Positions 29,524 through 40,376 of a DNA stretch of 64,000 nucleotides are shown here, piece by piece. This DNA is from Limnobaculum allomyrinae. Lineage in GTDB: Bacteria > Pseudomonadota > Gammaproteobacteria > Enterobacterales > Enterobacteriaceae. The stretch is from the NCBI RefSeq assembly GCF_016649425.1, contig NZ_JADRCR010000001.1:868001-932000 (forward strand), given 5' to 3'. Positions within the stretch are counted from its first letter, which is position 1. Each line of letters begins with the position of its first letter. The notes under the pieces were generated by a model. It did no database searches and was not told the DNA's origin. It saw nothing but the letters and a program-made list of their open reading frames with translations. The position numbers and the translations under genes were made by a program.

Positions 29524-30102
29524 TTAGAATTTATAACCTATACCGACATTAAATCCATTAATGCTATGGCTACCCATCAGATCCAATTTTGAACCTTCAT
29601 AACCGACATTGAAAGACAGATAGTCTGTTGGATTAATGATTACACCAGCACCGTAAGCAAACTCGGTTGAATTATTAGACAAACTGCCTTTCAGATGTCC
29701 ATCATCTTCATCAGCGCCTACACTATTGTACCACTCATAAGAACCATCAGATTTAGTATAAGAAGCACCAACAGCACCATATAAACTCACATAAGAGTTC
29801 AAACGATAAGCTGGCCCGACTAATAAAGAATAATACTTCACATCAAGACTATTTTTATAATGGTCTCCCCAGGAATCATTATATGAATTGCTATCACTAC
29901 CGCTCATATAAGTAAATGAAGTGAGTAAACTCACTGGTGAATCCCATTCATATCGATATTGAAGGTTAAAACCATTAATATTTTTATAATCCTGTACTTT
30001 GCTTTGTGCATAACCAGCAGATATTGTTTGAGTGTCAGCTAAAACTGTACTGGTTGAAACTAAACTGCAAACGACAAGACAACCTAATAATACTTTTTTC
30101 AT
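29524..30102 (-). CDS. Ail/Lom/OmpX-family outer membrane protein
   Basis: 192 aa. A signal peptide (1-22, ending VLA-D) leads to an eight-stranded beta-barrel pattern of alternating residues. Family marks are TISAGYAQSKV at the first strand, GFNLQYRYEWDSP, GPAYRLNSYVSLYGAVGASY, and the end NGFNVGIGYKF with terminal Phe. Relatives include OmpX, Ail, PagC and phage Lom; some give serum resistance or adhesion, but the family alone does not prove virulence. Flanked by AT-rich DNA on both sides. Three long loops are Ser/Asp/Asn-rich. Confidence 0.9.
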   Translation of the reverse strand: MKKVLLGCLVVCSLVSTSTVLADTQTISAGYAQSKVQDYKNINGFNLQYRYEWDSPVSLLTSFTYMSGSDSNSYNDSWGDHYKNSLDVKYYSLLVGPAYRLNSYVSLYGAVGASYTKSDGSYEWYNSVGADEDDGHLKGSLSNNSTEFAYGAGVIINPTDYLSFNVGYEGSKLDLMGSHSINGFNVGIGYKF

Positions 30103-30304
30103 ACAATTCCTTTATATAAATATATAACTCATCCATTTAATACAGCACGGATATATAAGTAAAAAACGAAATAATTAAATATGAAATAATTGCAATGTCA
30201 ATTAAAATAAGTTGTTTTTTTACATCGATTAATAATACGCCCCTTGATCCCCTGGCATGACTAATGCTTAATAAACTGATGTTATTCCTGGCTTGAGAAT
30301 TCTG

Positions 30305-31141
30305 ATGATCAAAACTCTGCGAAAACTGGCTATCGTTTTAGGTTTAGCTCCACCACTGGCTTGTGCTTATCCTGCCTATGACATGGTGATGCCTAACGGT
30401 AGTCAGCTGCATCTGGTTGGAAGCATTCATATGGGGACTAAGGATATGTCTCCTCTCCCTGCCCCTTTGCTGGAACGTCTAAAACAGGCTGATGGAATAA
30501 TTGTTGAAGTCGATATTTCCAAACCGGTTAATTTTAACGGCCGTAGTGACTATCCTCATCTATCTGAACGATTAAGTGAACCTGAGTATCTGGAACTGAC
30601 TAAAATTAGCCAACAGCTCAAACTGGACATTAAACATATCGCTACAGAGTCTGGCTGGCAGGCGGCACTGGTATTACAAAATACTCAGGCTCAACAATTT
30701 GGCCTGCAAGGGGAATATGGTGTTGACTACCAAGTGATACAAATTGCAAATCAGCAAGACATCCCGATTATTGAACTGGAAGGCGCTCAAAAGCAGCTTA
30801 ATCTTTTAGAACAGCTTCCCAATAATGGTATTCCTTTATTGCAGGATTCACTGACTCACTGGCAGGATAACGAACAGCTAATGCAAATTATGGTGGGCTG
30901 GTGGTTAAATCAACACCCTAATAATGAACCCCTTAGTTTACCCTACGGCATGGGGGGCGAACTGTACGATCTGATGGTTGCCAATCGCAATCGCCAGTGG
31001 GAGCAGCAGTTATTGGCGCTGCCAAAAGGAAAATATGTGGTAGTGGTCGGCGCCTTACACCTGTTTGGTGAGCATAATTTGCTACAGCTATTGAAAGAAA
31101 ATACGGGCGTAACGGGTTATGATAATACCACGCCTCTTTAG
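30305..31141 (+). CDS. ybaP: TraB/GumN-family protein YbaP
   Basis: 278 aa from the ATG at 30305; a TTG four codons upstream is an alternative. A signal-like hydrophobic N-terminus ends ACAYPAYD. The first TraB motif LVGSIHMGTKDMSPLP and the C-terminal YVVVVGALHLFGEHNLLQLL are family hallmarks, with GxxH motifs thought to bind a metal. Closely matches E. coli YbaP, whose function is not established. ybaK follows 45 bp downstream, as in E. coli. Confidence 0.92.
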   Translation: MIKTLRKLAIVLGLAPPLACAYPAYDMVMPNGSQLHLVGSIHMGTKDMSPLPAPLLERLKQADGIIVEVDISKPVNFNGRSDYPHLSERLSEPEYLELTKISQQLKLDIKHIATESGWQAALVLQNTQAQQFGLQGEYGVDYQVIQIANQQDIPIIELEGAQKQLNLLEQLPNNGIPLLQDSLTHWQDNEQLMQIMVGWWLNQHPNNEPLSLPYGMGGELYDLMVANRNRQWEQQLLALPKGKYVVVVGALHLFGEHNLLQLLKENTGVTGYDNTTPL

Positions 31142-31186
31142 CCATATTTTTGATATTACTGACAGTTAGTTTGAAAGGTATTTTCT

Positions 31187-31669
31187 ATGACACCCGCTGT
31201 TGATCTGTTAAAAAAACAAAAAGTAAGCCATACCCTGCATCCTTACGATCACGATCCTAATGAAACCAATTTCGGTGATGAAGCGGTAAATAAACTGGGT
31301 CTGGATGCCAAACGCGTGTACAAAACCCTGTTAGTCAGCATTAATGGCGATGCAAAACAGTTAGCCGTAGCTGTTGTACCGGTATCCGGCATGTTGGATC
31401 TGAAAAAAATGGCTAAAGCGCTGTCCGCTAAAAAAGTAGAAATGGCCGATCCAATGCAGGCTCAGCGTGTTACCGGCTATCTGGTTGGTGGTATCAGCCC
31501 ATTGGGACAGAAAAAAAGACTTCCTACCGTCATTGATGCCGGAGCAGAAGCCTTTCCCACAATGTATATTTCTGGTGGCAAACGTGGATTAGATATTGAA
31601 CTGGCACCGGCTGACCTGTGTCGTTTAACCTCAGCCACCTTTGCCCCTATTGCAGCCGAAGGCCGTTAA
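31187..31669 (+). CDS. ybaK: Cys-tRNA(Pro)/Cys-tRNA(Cys) deacylase YbaK
   Basis: 160 aa, the YbaK trans-editing domain that clears Cys mischarged on tRNA(Pro). The catalytic lysine is in KRVYKTLLV; other conserved segments are [16 protein letters not shown], with the GXXXP region, and [17 protein letters not shown]. The usual length is 159 aa. RBS AAAGGT. The E. coli neighbour ushA between ybaK and fsr is missing here. Confidence 0.95.
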   Translation: MTPAVDLLKKQKVSHTLHPYDHDPNETNFGDEAVNKLGLDAKRVYKTLLVSINGDAKQLAVAVVPVSGMLDLKKMAKALSAKKVEMADPMQAQRVTGYLVGGISPLGQKKRLPTVIDAGAEAFPTMYISGGKRGLDIELAPADLCRLTSATFAPIAAEGR

Positions 31670-31851
31670 TTCCTCACCAAAATGGCGATTTAACACACAA
31701 TAACGCTTTTATTGCTAACCATCACCACGCTATACTGACTTCACACCCATTTAACATAAGTACAACCGATAAAGTCCGGCTCAGGGCTTTATCGGTTGTG
31801 CTTTGGGTTAGGCTATGTTCTAAGGCATCTTCAGCAACAATAACGAATACT

Positions 31852-33069
31852 ATGACAAATCAAACCAGTACCGATACATTGCCACCCACAGTGGATAATT
31901 CGCGCAAAACATCATTTCACATATTAGGCGCAATCAGCGTTTCCCATCTGCTTAATGATATGACGCAATCCCTGATTATTGCCATCTATCCGATGCTACA
32001 AGGGGAGTTTTCACTGTCATTTGGCCAGATAGGCTTAATCACCCTGACCTACCAGTTAACCGCTTCATTATTGCAGCCATTAATCGGGCTCTATACTGAT
32101 AAACACCCTAAGCCTTTCTCGCTGCCGGTAGGGATGGCATTCACGCTGATTGGTCTGATATTGCTGGCTTATGCTTCAAACTTTCATATGGTGCTGTTAG
32201 CCGCTGCGCTGGTAGGTACCGGTTCTTCGGTATTCCATCCTGAATCATCCCGAGTTGCCCGCATGGCTTCCGGAGGACGTCATGGTATGGCGCAATCTAT
32301 CTTCCAGGTTGGTGGTAACTTTGGTGCGTCACTGGGGCCATTATTAGCTGCAGCGTTCATTGCACCTTATGGCAAAGGTACATTAACCTGGTTTGCTATT
32401 GCCCCTTTACTGGCTATCGTGGTGCTATTACAAATTGGTCGTTGGTATCAAGCTCAACAACGTAGCAACGGTGGAAAACCATTACGGCCATCTACCGCAC
32501 AGAAATTGCCCAATAGCACCATTGCCTTTTCGCTATTTATTCTACTTTCGCTGATCTTCTCTAAATATTTCTATCTGGCCAGTATAAGTAGTTATTATAC
32601 TTTTTATCTGATGCATAAATTCGGCGTTACTCTGCAAAATGCTCAGATACACTTATTTGTTTTCTTATTTGCTATTGCCGCAGGAACCATCATCGGCGGG
32701 CCTGTCGGTGATAAAATTGGGCGTAAATATGTTATTTGGGCCTCTATCCTTGGAGCAGCTCCGTTTACCCTCATTTTACCCTATGCATCACTGTACTGGA
32801 CCGGTATTTTAACCGTGATTATTGGTCTGGTTATGGCTTCGGCCTTTTCCGCCATTTTAGTCTATGCACAAGAGCTGATTCCGGGGAAAATTGGCATGGT
32901 TTCCGGTTTATTCTTTGGTCTCTCATTTGGTATGGGAGGGCTGGGAGCCGCTGCATTGGGCTATGTTGCCGACCAAACCAGTATAGAGACGGTATACCAT
33001 ATATGCTCTTTCCTTCCTCTGCTGGGAATTTTGACCGCTCTGCTACCAAATATTGAGCATAAGGTGTAG
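31852..33069 (+). CDS. fsr: Fosmidomycin resistance MFS efflux protein
   Basis: 405 aa from ATG 31852, the E. coli Fsr length; the open frame continues upstream into ybaK but that part is not protein-like. About 12 membrane helices; GTGSSVFHPESSRVARMASGGRHG, read in part, and IGGPVGDKIGRKYVIW are strongly diagnostic of Fsr. It exports fosmidomycin in E. coli; the natural substrate is unknown. ybaL follows, as in E. coli. Confidence 0.95.
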   Translation: MTNQTSTDTLPPTVDNSRKTSFHILGAISVSHLLNDMTQSLIIAIYPMLQGEFSLSFGQIGLITLTYQLTASLLQPLIGLYTDKHPKPFSLPVGMAFTLIGLILLAYASNFHMVLLAAALVGTGSSVFHPESSRVARMASGGRHGMAQSIFQVGGNFGASLGPLLAAAFIAPYGKGTLTWFAIAPLLAIVVLLQIGRWYQAQQRSNGGKPLRPSTAQKLPNSTIAFSLFILLSLIFSKYFYLASISSYYTFYLMHKFGVTLQNAQIHLFVFLFAIAAGTIIGGPVGDKIGRKYVIWASILGAAPFTLILPYASLYWTGILTVIIGLVMASAFSAILVYAQELIPGKIGMVSGLFFGLSFGMGGLGAAALGYVADQTSIETVYHICSFLPLLGILTALLPNIEHKV

Positions 33070-33083
33070 TAATCAGGTTGACT

Positions 33084-33112
33084 CCTGCGTAGAAAAAGAA
33101 TTTCTACGCAGG
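33084..33112. terminator. Hairpin downstream of fsr
   Basis: CCTGCGTAGAAA (33084-33095) pairs perfectly with TTTCTACGCAGG (33101-33112), 5-nt loop. It is 15 bp past the stop; no T-run follows on the plus strand, so termination strength is uncertain. Confidence 0.6.
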
Positions 33113-33287
33113 GAAAAACCTTATGGAGCATGATGATAATGATTCAATATTGTAGAAATGGCTCTCTTTAATCGATTCAGTAATTAATTGATACTTTTTT
33201 TCATAAATAGCAAATATTCCCAAGCAAAAGTACGATAAATACCATAAAATTAAAACGTCCCCTTTTCCCCCACAACAAAAAGGAGCG

Positions 33288-34988
33288 TTGATGGATCATT
33301 CTACACCACTCATTACCACTATTGCCGGAGGCTTGGTACTGGCCTTTATTTTTGGCCTCATTGCCAATCGTCTGCGAATTTCCCCTCTGGTAGGGTATCT
33401 GATTGCAGGGATTGTCGCAGGTAAACACACTCCAGGATTTGTCGCTGATGAAGCCCTAGCCCATCAGTTAGCCGAAGTTGGCGTAATCCTGCTGATGTTT
33501 GGTGTAGGGTTGCACTTCTCACTCAAAGACCTCCTTTCAGTAAAAAAGATCGCTATTCCCGGCGCTATTGTACAAATAGCCGTTGCAACACTACTCGGTA
33601 TGGGCCTGGCTTATGGATTAGGCTGGGATATGATGACCGGTATTGTATTTGGATTGTGTCTTTCCACCGCCAGTACCGTGGTGTTACTTCGAGCGCTTGA
33701 AGAGAGACAGCTGATTGAAAGCCAGCGGGGGAAGATAGCAATTGGCTGGTTGATTGTAGAAGATTTAGCTATGGTGCTGGCGCTGGTTCTGTTACCCGCG
33801 ATCACCGGCATTATGCAGCAAGGACACAGTGACTTTACCAATCTGGCTATTTCTCTGGGCATAACGCTTGGTAAAGTAATTGCCTTTATTGTACTGATGA
33901 TTGTAGTCGGCCGTCGGGTAGTACCCTGGTTACTGGCAAAAAGCGCCGGTACCGGCTCCAACGAGCTGTTTACCCTTTCGGTTCTGGCTATCGCTATGGG
34001 AATCGCCTACGGCTCTGTGCAGCTGTTTGGGGCTTCATTTGCTCTTGGCGCATTCTTTGCCGGTATGGTACTTAACGAATCTGAACTGAGCCACCGGGCA
34101 GCACAAAATACCCTGCCGCTACGCGATGCATTTGCGGTACTGTTCTTTGTTTCCGTTGGTATGCTGTTTGAGCCAATGACGTTGATTGAACAGCCATTAG
34201 CTGTACTGGGTACATTGGTGATTATCGTACTGGGCAAGTCTATTGCCGCGTTCCTGATTGTACGTATGTTTGGCCATTCAAAACGTACCGCACTGACCAT
34301 CTCTGCCAGTCTGGCACAAATTGGGGAATTCGCCTTTATACTGGCAAGTATGGGTGTTGCATTAGGTGTACTGAATAAAGATGGTCAGAGTTTGATTCTG
34401 GCTGGCGCCATTCTCTCTATTCTGCTTAACCCACTGGTGTTTAACCTGATTGGGCAATATCTTGCCAAGACAGAAACCATTGAAGATCAAATTATTGAAG
34501 AAGTGGTGGAAGAAGAAGTGGCACAGGTTCCAGTGGATATGTGTAACCATGTGATCCTGGTCGGTTATGGCCGGGTCGGTAATATCCTTTGCGAACGTCT
34601 GCACGATCAGAACATTCCATTAGTGGTGGTTGAGAATTCACTTTCACGAGTAGAAATTCTGCGGGAGCGCGATATCAGTACGGTTCTGGGTAACGCCGGT
34701 AATCATGAAATTATGACATTGGCCAGACTGGACTGTGCCAGCTGTATGCTGGTTACTACACCTAACGGTTATGAAGCCGGTGAGATTGTAGCCTATGCCC
34801 GTTCTCAACGCCCTGACCTGATGATTATTGCCCGAGCCCATTATGATGACGAAGTAGAATACATTTCTGAACGTGGTGCAAACCACGTGATTATGGGTGA
34901 GCGTGAAATTGCACAAAGTATGATTGATGAATTGCATCAGGACAGAGAAAGCAAAAAAGACACCATGATGGAAGGTTGCCCCATTTAA
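33288..34988 (+). CDS. ybaL: Putative K+/H+ antiporter YbaL (KefC/RosB family)
   Basis: 566 aa. An N-terminal CPA2 Na+(K+)/H+ exchanger domain of 12-13 helices (1-~385, with LRISPLVGYLIAG and EVGVILLMFGVGLHF) and a C-terminal RCK/TrkA-N NAD-binding domain (about 417-535, VILVGYGRVGNILCERL). E. coli YbaL (558 aa) is nearly collinear. The ion carried is inferred from the family. RBS AAAGGAGCG. The gsk gene found beyond it in E. coli is absent; hemH is convergent. Confidence 0.94.
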   Translation: MMDHSTPLITTIAGGLVLAFIFGLIANRLRISPLVGYLIAGIVAGKHTPGFVADEALAHQLAEVGVILLMFGVGLHFSLKDLLSVKKIAIPGAIVQIAVATLLGMGLAYGLGWDMMTGIVFGLCLSTASTVVLLRALEERQLIESQRGKIAIGWLIVEDLAMVLALVLLPAITGIMQQGHSDFTNLAISLGITLGKVIAFIVLMIVVGRRVVPWLLAKSAGTGSNELFTLSVLAIAMGIAYGSVQLFGASFALGAFFAGMVLNESELSHRAAQNTLPLRDAFAVLFFVSVGMLFEPMTLIEQPLAVLGTLVIIVLGKSIAAFLIVRMFGHSKRTALTISASLAQIGEFAFILASMGVALGVLNKDGQSLILAGAILSILLNPLVFNLIGQYLAKTETIEDQIIEEVVEEEVAQVPVDMCNHVILVGYGRVGNILCERLHDQNIPLVVVENSLSRVEILRERDISTVLGNAGNHEIMTLARLDCASCMLVTTPNGYEAGEIVAYARSQRPDLMIIARAHYDDEVEYISERGANHVIMGEREIAQSMIDELHQDRESKKDTMMEGCPI

Positions 34989-35006
34989 TCTTCAGTAGTA
35001 ACAATC

Positions 35007-35050
35007 AGGCCAGTGACCTGCCGTTTGGCAAGTACTGGCCTTTATTTTAT
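35007..35050 (+). terminator. Rho-independent terminator of ybaL
   Basis: AGGCCAGT (35007-35014) pairs with ACTGGCCT (35034-35041), with an inner TGCC/GGCA arm, followed by TTATTTTAT. It lies between convergent ybaL and hemH. Confidence 0.85.
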
Positions 35051-35060
35051 AAGAAGCTAA

Positions 35061-36065
35061 TTATAATCCGCGTTCGGTAACCAACGCCTGAAACAGGTCG
35101 ATCTGGTCAGCACTGTCATTTAGTGCAGGAATATAGTGATAACTCTCCCCGCCATTTTCCATAAAAAAGGCTCGGTTCTGCTGTTCAATCTCTTCAATGG
35201 TTTCCAGACAGTCTGATGCGAAACCCGGGCAAATCACCTGTATGGATTTTACTCCCTGTGAAGGCAGTGAGCGCATGGTTTCATCTGTATAGGGTTGTAG
35301 CCAGACTTCACGACCAAAACGCGACTGATAGGTCATTTTGTACTGCGAAGGCTCTAACCCCAAAGCCGCAACAACGCCAGCTGTGGTGGCTTCACAGCGT
35401 TGAGGATAATCATCACCTTCATCTGCATAGCGCTGCGGAATACCGTGATAAGAGAACAGCAACAAATCTGGCTTGCCATAGAGCTCAAATGACACCTGAA
35501 TAGAACGCGCTAATGCCTCGATATACAGCGGATGCGCTGCATAATCACGAATAAACGAGATTTCCGGCAGATCACGACGATTAGCCAGCTCAGCAGAAAG
35601 TGCATCCCAGGCTGCTGCTGTGGTTGAACAGGAGTATTGCGGGTAGAGCGGTAACACCACCAGACGCTTGATATTCTGGCTTTGTAACCGGTCAAGTGCC
35701 TGTTTAACAGAAGGAGAACCATAGGTCATTGCCAACTCTACCGGTACCTGTGGTAAACGAGCGGCCAATGCACGCTGTTGGCGCTGGCTGTAAACTAATA
35801 GCGGAGAGCCCTCCTCCATCCAGACTTCATGGTAGAGTTTCGCAACTCTGGGTGCCCGACGTGGCAGAATTATCCCTTTCAGTATAAAAGCCCACACCAA
35901 TGGATTGAGATCCACAACCCGGCGATCCTGTAAGAATTGAGTCAGATAACGCTTAACCGCAGCCGCAGTTGGCGCATCAGGCGTACCTAAATTAACCAGT
36001 AAGATGCCGGTTTTAGGCCGATTAAGCGAAGAATCAGTGAGATCTGTGATGAGTTCTGACGACAT
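35061..36065 (-). CDS. hemH: Ferrochelatase
   Basis: 334 aa. Inserts Fe2+ into protoporphyrin IX, the last step of heme synthesis. Active-site His lies in [18 protein letters not shown] and the conserved Glu in [15 protein letters not shown]. Early markers are [14 protein letters not shown] and [12 protein letters not shown]. The N-terminus is ~13 residues longer than in E. coli HemH; a start at a later codon is possible but no better RBS was seen. The order adk-hemH is as in E. coli, with a small lipoprotein gene between. Confidence 0.96.
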   Translation of the reverse strand: MSSELITDLTDSSLNRPKTGILLVNLGTPDAPTAAAVKRYLTQFLQDRRVVDLNPLVWAFILKGIILPRRAPRVAKLYHEVWMEEGSPLLVYSQRQQRALAARLPQVPVELAMTYGSPSVKQALDRLQSQNIKRLVVLPLYPQYSCSTTAAAWDALSAELANRRDLPEISFIRDYAAHPLYIEALARSIQVSFELYGKPDLLLFSYHGIPQRYADEGDDYPQRCEATTAGVVAALGLEPSQYKMTYQSRFGREVWLQPYTDETMRSLPSQGVKSIQVICPGFASDCLETIEEIEQQNRAFFMENGGESYHYIPALNDSADQIDLFQALVTERGL

Positions 36066-36180
36066 AATTTCCCGGGATAAATGTTAGCGGCGAATAGTGA
36101 ATATTATACTGACTCATTCCGACGCTTGCTGCCTTATGTTGATTGATTATGGCACCTGCTGCGATAGCCTGAGATTTAAA

Positions 36181-36417
36181 CTATTCAACAGCCCTGACGG
36201 CCGGAGCATCTGCTACGGCATCCTGAACTCCAATATCACTACCAACACGTTCATCCGGAGCGTAATTAACGCAGTCTGCCGTACCATCATCCTCCTCAGC
36301 GGATACACAAGATGATACCCCCGGCGCTTCCATGACTCCGACCTCAGGATTAGAACTACAGGCACTGGTTCCCGCCAATAATGCGACAACCATCAACAGT
36401 CGAAGATATTGAACCAT
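36181..36417 (-). CDS. Small acidic putative lipoprotein
   Basis: 78 aa from ATG 36417 (frame opens at 36444, but AGGGATAAATATC precedes 36417). A hydrophobic signal (about 5-16) ends at LLAGTSAC20, a lipobox with Thr instead of Leu at -3. The mature part is acidic, with two further Cys (C-VSAEEDDGTAD-C), and ends DAPAVRAVE. Not recognised. It is between adk and hemH on the same strand, a place where E. coli has no gene. Confidence 0.65.
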   Translation of the reverse strand: MVQYLRLLMVVALLAGTSACSSNPEVGVMEAPGVSSCVSAEEDDGTADCVNYAPDERVGSDIGVQDAVADAPAVRAVE

Positions 36418-36462
36418 GATATTTATCCCTAAATTATCTGACACGCATTCAGTTTAATATAC

Positions 36463-36490
36463 AACAAAGGCGACCTGAGTCGCCTTTGTT
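36463..36490 (-). terminator. Rho-independent terminator of adk
   Basis: AACAAAGGCGAC (36463-36474) and GTCGCCTTTGTT (36479-36490) form a perfect 12-bp stem with 4-nt loop. On the minus strand it follows the adk stop by ~18 bp and ends in a T-rich run (TTGTTGTATATT). Confidence 0.88.
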
Positions 36491-36508
36491 CTTCAAACCG
36501 TTCGGGAA

Positions 36509-37165
<657 letters not shown>

Positions 37166-37355
37166 CTAGAATTTTAGCTTTTATATAAAAATTATGGAAA
37201 ACCAGCGAACCTTATCACCCTACGTCAGGATGCTCAAGAGGCAGATTGAGCAGAGATAAAGGCCATAATAAACAAAAAAGGACATTAACCTACTGAAATA
37301 AATATACTATTTTTGTATTTTTTACCGGTTTTATTCCCTGTGCGGTTTTCAAATG

Positions 37356-37392
37356 AATAAAAATTTACAGGCCGACATGGACTATCGGCCTG
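37356..37392 (-). terminator. Rho-independent terminator of htpG
   Basis: Minus strand: CAGGCCGA (37392-37385), 9-nt loop, TCGGCCTG (37375-37368), then TAAATTTTTATT. 28 bp past the htpG stop. The other ~160 bp up to adk should hold the adk promoter, not assigned. Confidence 0.85.
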
Positions 37393-37419
37393 TTTAGTAC
37401 AGTTAACTTTCTGTCATTA

Positions 37420-39303
37420 TTACTTCAACAGGAGTTGGTTCATACGGCGAATAAAGCTGTTTGGATCGTCCAGACTGCCCTTTTCTGCCAGTAATGCCTG
37501 ATCTAACAGTAACTCAATCCACTCGCCAAAAGTAGCGTCATCGGTAACTTCGGATGCACGCTTAACCAATGCATGGTCTGGATTCAGTTCAAAGATGTAT
37601 TTCACTTCTGGTGCTTTCTGGCCTGCTGCCGCAAACAGCTTAGCCATTTGCGTCGACATTTCATCCGCATCAGTAGTTACTACGGCTGGCGTATCGGTTA
37701 AACGATGGGTCAGACGAACTTCTTTTACCCGATCACCCAACAAGGTCTTAGTGCGATCAATGAAAGGTTCCAGTGCTTTTTCAGCTTCTTTCTGCTCTTC
37801 AGTTTCTGCATCCGCCAGTTTGTCCAGCGCTTCATCCGCTTTGCTGACTGACTGGAAAGATTTACCATCAAATTCGGTCAGATAGCTCATCATCCACTCA
37901 TCAATACGGTCGGATAACAACAGAACTTCAATGCCTTTCTTGCGGAACAGCTCCAGATGTGGACTATTTTTCGCCGCTGCATAGCTATCAGCAGTAATGT
38001 AGTAAATCTTCTCCTGACCTTCTTGCATACGGCCGATGTAATCAGCCAGAGAGACGGTTTGTGCATCACTGTCGTTGTGGGTAGAGGCAAAGCGTAACAG
38101 GCCAGCGATACTCTCTTTGTTAGCACCATCTTCTGCCGGCCCCTCTTTTAACACCAGACCAAACTGCTGCCAGAATTGCTGATATTTATCCGCTTCGTTC
38201 TTGGCCAGTTTTTCCAGCATTTGCAGAACCCGTTTAGTACAGGCATTACGCAGGCTTTGGGTGATACGGTTATCTTGCAGAATCTCACGGGAAACGTTCA
38301 ACGGTAAGTCGTTAGAATCAATCAAACCGCGGACAAAACGCAAATAGTTCGGCATAAACTGCTCAGCGTCATCCATAATAAATACGCGCTGAACATACAG
38401 TTTTAGCCCGTGTTTATGGTCGCGATTCCATAAATCCCATGGAGCCTGAGAAGGGATATACAACAGGCTGGTATACTCTTGTTTACCTTCTACCCGATTG
38501 TGACTCCAGGCTAACGGATCGCTGAAATCATGAGAAACGTGCTTGTAGAATTCGTTATACTCTTCGTCTGTCACTTCCGCTTTATTGCGAGTCCATAATG
38601 CCTGGGCTTTATTAATCTTTTCCCAGCTAACCACCGGCTCTTCGCCCTCTTTCTCTTCGGTAACCTGAATCTCTACCGGTAAAGCAATGTGGTCGGAATA
38701 TTTGCTGATAATGGAACGCACGCGCCAGTCATCTAAAAACTCATCTTCACCTTCGCGCAGGTGCAGTGTAATTTCGGTACCACGGTCAGCTTTGCTGATA
38801 TCTGCAATGGTGTATTCACCTTCACCCGCAGACTCCCAGAAAACGCCCTGATCTTCTGCTGTTCCAGCGGCACGAGTACGAACCGTTACTTTATCCGCAA
38901 CGATAAAAGCCGAATAAAAACCAACGCCAAACTGACCAATAAGCTGACTATCTTTCGCCTGATCGCTTCCCATCGACTCCAGAAACGCTTTAGTTCCTGA
39001 CTTAGCGATGGTACCCAGATTATCAATCACTTCGTCACGAGTCATGCCGATGCCGTTATCACTCAGCGTCAGGGTACGTTTCTCTTTATCAACCGATACC
39101 CGCACACAAAGTTCACCGTTACCTTCATATAAATCTGAATTGGAAAGCGCGCGAAAACGTAATTTATCTGCCGCATCGGAAGCGTTAGATATCAACTCAC
39201 GCAAAAAGATCTCTTTATTGGAGTAGAGAGAGTGAATCATCAAATGTAATAATTGCTTAACTTCTGACTGAAACCCTCTGGTTTCCTGACTTTTCATGCT
39301 CAT
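37420..39303 (-). CDS. htpG: Molecular chaperone HtpG (bacterial Hsp90)
   Basis: 627 aa. GHKL ATPase N-domain ([37 protein letters not shown]), middle domain, and C-terminal dimerisation domain ending [12 protein letters not shown]. The first ATG ([10 protein letters not shown]) follows GAGGT closely; the ATG two codons later (39297) is the start used by E. coli and is equally possible. A sigma-32 promoter lies 72-100 bp upstream. Confidence 0.97.
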   Translation of the reverse strand: MSMKSQETRGFQSEVKQLLHLMIHSLYSNKEIFLRELISNASDAADKLRFRALSNSDLYEGNGELCVRVSVDKEKRTLTLSDNGIGMTRDEVIDNLGTIAKSGTKAFLESMGSDQAKDSQLIGQFGVGFYSAFIVADKVTVRTRAAGTAEDQGVFWESAGEGEYTIADISKADRGTEITLHLREGEDEFLDDWRVRSIISKYSDHIALPVEIQVTEEKEGEEPVVSWEKINKAQALWTRNKAEVTDEEYNEFYKHVSHDFSDPLAWSHNRVEGKQEYTSLLYIPSQAPWDLWNRDHKHGLKLYVQRVFIMDDAEQFMPNYLRFVRGLIDSNDLPLNVSREILQDNRITQSLRNACTKRVLQMLEKLAKNEADKYQQFWQQFGLVLKEGPAEDGANKESIAGLLRFASTHNDSDAQTVSLADYIGRMQEGQEKIYYITADSYAAAKNSPHLELFRKKGIEVLLLSDRIDEWMMSYLTEFDGKSFQSVSKADEALDKLADAETEEQKEAEKALEPFIDRTKTLLGDRVKEVRLTHRLTDTPAVVTTDADEMSTQMAKLFAAAGQKAPEVKYIFELNPDHALVKRASEVTDDATFGEWIELLLDQALLAEKGSLDDPNSFIRRMNQLLLK

Positions 39304-39374
39304 TACTTACCTCAATTACTTGATTTTACTCAGGCAGATTTCTACATGCCCTGGACTCTATGGGAATGCTAAAC

Positions 39375-39403
39375 AGATGGGGATTAAGGTGAGGGTTTTC
39401 AAG
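39375..39403 (-). promoter_or_regulatory. Heat-shock (sigma-32) promoter of htpG
   Basis: Minus strand reads CTTGAAA (39403-39397), 14 bp, then CCCCATCT (39382-39375), a full match to the sigma-32 consensus CTTGAAA - N11-16 - CCCCATNT, ~72 bp before the htpG start. Confidence 0.92.
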
Positions 39404-39511
39404 GTAATGGTAGGAGGATAGTTAAAAAAACATAATAACTGAAGCTAAAGCAACAACAACGAAGCAGTTTTTGACCTTCATCTTTTGACTTTAATATTTT
39501 GACCTTCAGGA

Positions 39512-39770
39512 GCACTGGAATTCAGCTGACGACTGAAAGAGGGTAGCACGCCGAACAGGGATGTTCGGCGAGGCGCAGCGACGTAGGGAGCGGCTCTGCG
39601 CCGGTGCGTAAGCCCGAATGAAGGAAGAAGGCAGTCGCCGTCAGGCGACCTGAATTCGTGTGCGAAGGCGCGGAGGTGCAGGAGGCGCTCGCCCAAGCGC
39701 CTCCTGCTCGGCCACCTGCACAAATGTTGATTCAGGCACAGGACTAATGGTGGACGAAACTATCTCAGAG
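39512..39770 (+). repeat. Intergenic hairpin-rich repeat, family B, copy 2
   Basis: ~259 bp, from GCACTGGAATTCAGCTGACG to GTGGACGAAACTATC, matching 6114-6450 in the same orientation. It keeps the GGTAGCACGCCGAACA / TGTTCGGCG start hairpin, GGTGCGTAAGCCCGAATGAAGG, and a GGAGGCGCT-CGCCC-AGCGCCTCC hairpin in place of B1's AAGGGGGTT hairpin: the stem sequence differs but pairing is preserved. It lacks B1's A-like block. Lies between the recR stop and the htpG promoter. Confidence 0.85.
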
Positions 39771-40376
39771 CTAAAACTTAATCTGCTGTCGCCCGGCCAA
39801 AGAGTGCGATAACGTGGTGCCATCCACCATCTCTAACTCACCACCCACTGGTACCCCATGGGCAATACGGCTCGCCATCACCCCATACATACCGCACATT
39901 TCAGCGATAAAGTTAGCGGTGGCGTCACCTTCTACCGTTGGGTTAGTCGCCAGAATCACTTCATTAATTTTTTCGGATGCTAATCGTTCTTCCAGACGAT
40001 CCAGTCCAATATCATTCGGACCAATACCATCCAGCGGAGAAAGATGCCCCATCAGCACAAAGTATCGACCGGCAAACTGACCCGTTTGCTCAATGGCGTG
40101 GATATCTGCCGGGCTTTCCACTACGCAGATCTGGCCGCTGTTTTGACGACGCTGATTGCTACAAATGGTACAAACTTCTTCTTCCGTAAAGGTACGACAA
40201 TCACGACAGTGACCAATTTCAGACATAGCCTTGGTCAGTGATTGTGCCAAACGCATGCCGCCGCTGCGATCGCGTTGCAGCAGTTGAAAAGCCATACGCT
40301 GTGCAGACTTCGGCCCTACGCCAGGTAAACAGCGCAGGGCTTCCATTAAAGACTCTAACAGTGGGCTGGTTTGCAT
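39771..40376 (-). CDS. recR: Recombination mediator RecR
   Basis: 201 aa. N-terminal HhH ([20 protein letters not shown]), a Cys4 zinc motif (C-RDC...EEEVCTIC), Toprim domain ([17 protein letters not shown]) and Walker-like C-terminus ([17 protein letters not shown]). Works with RecO/RecF loading RecA at gaps. Start overlaps the ybaB stop (TGATG), the standard dnaX-ybaB-recR operon. Confidence 0.97.
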   Translation of the reverse strand: MQTSPLLESLMEALRCLPGVGPKSAQRMAFQLLQRDRSGGMRLAQSLTKAMSEIGHCRDCRTFTEEEVCTICSNQRRQNSGQICVVESPADIHAIEQTGQFAGRYFVLMGHLSPLDGIGPNDIGLDRLEERLASEKINEVILATNPTVEGDATANFIAEMCGMYGVMASRIAHGVPVGGELEMVDGTTLSHSLAGRQQIKF

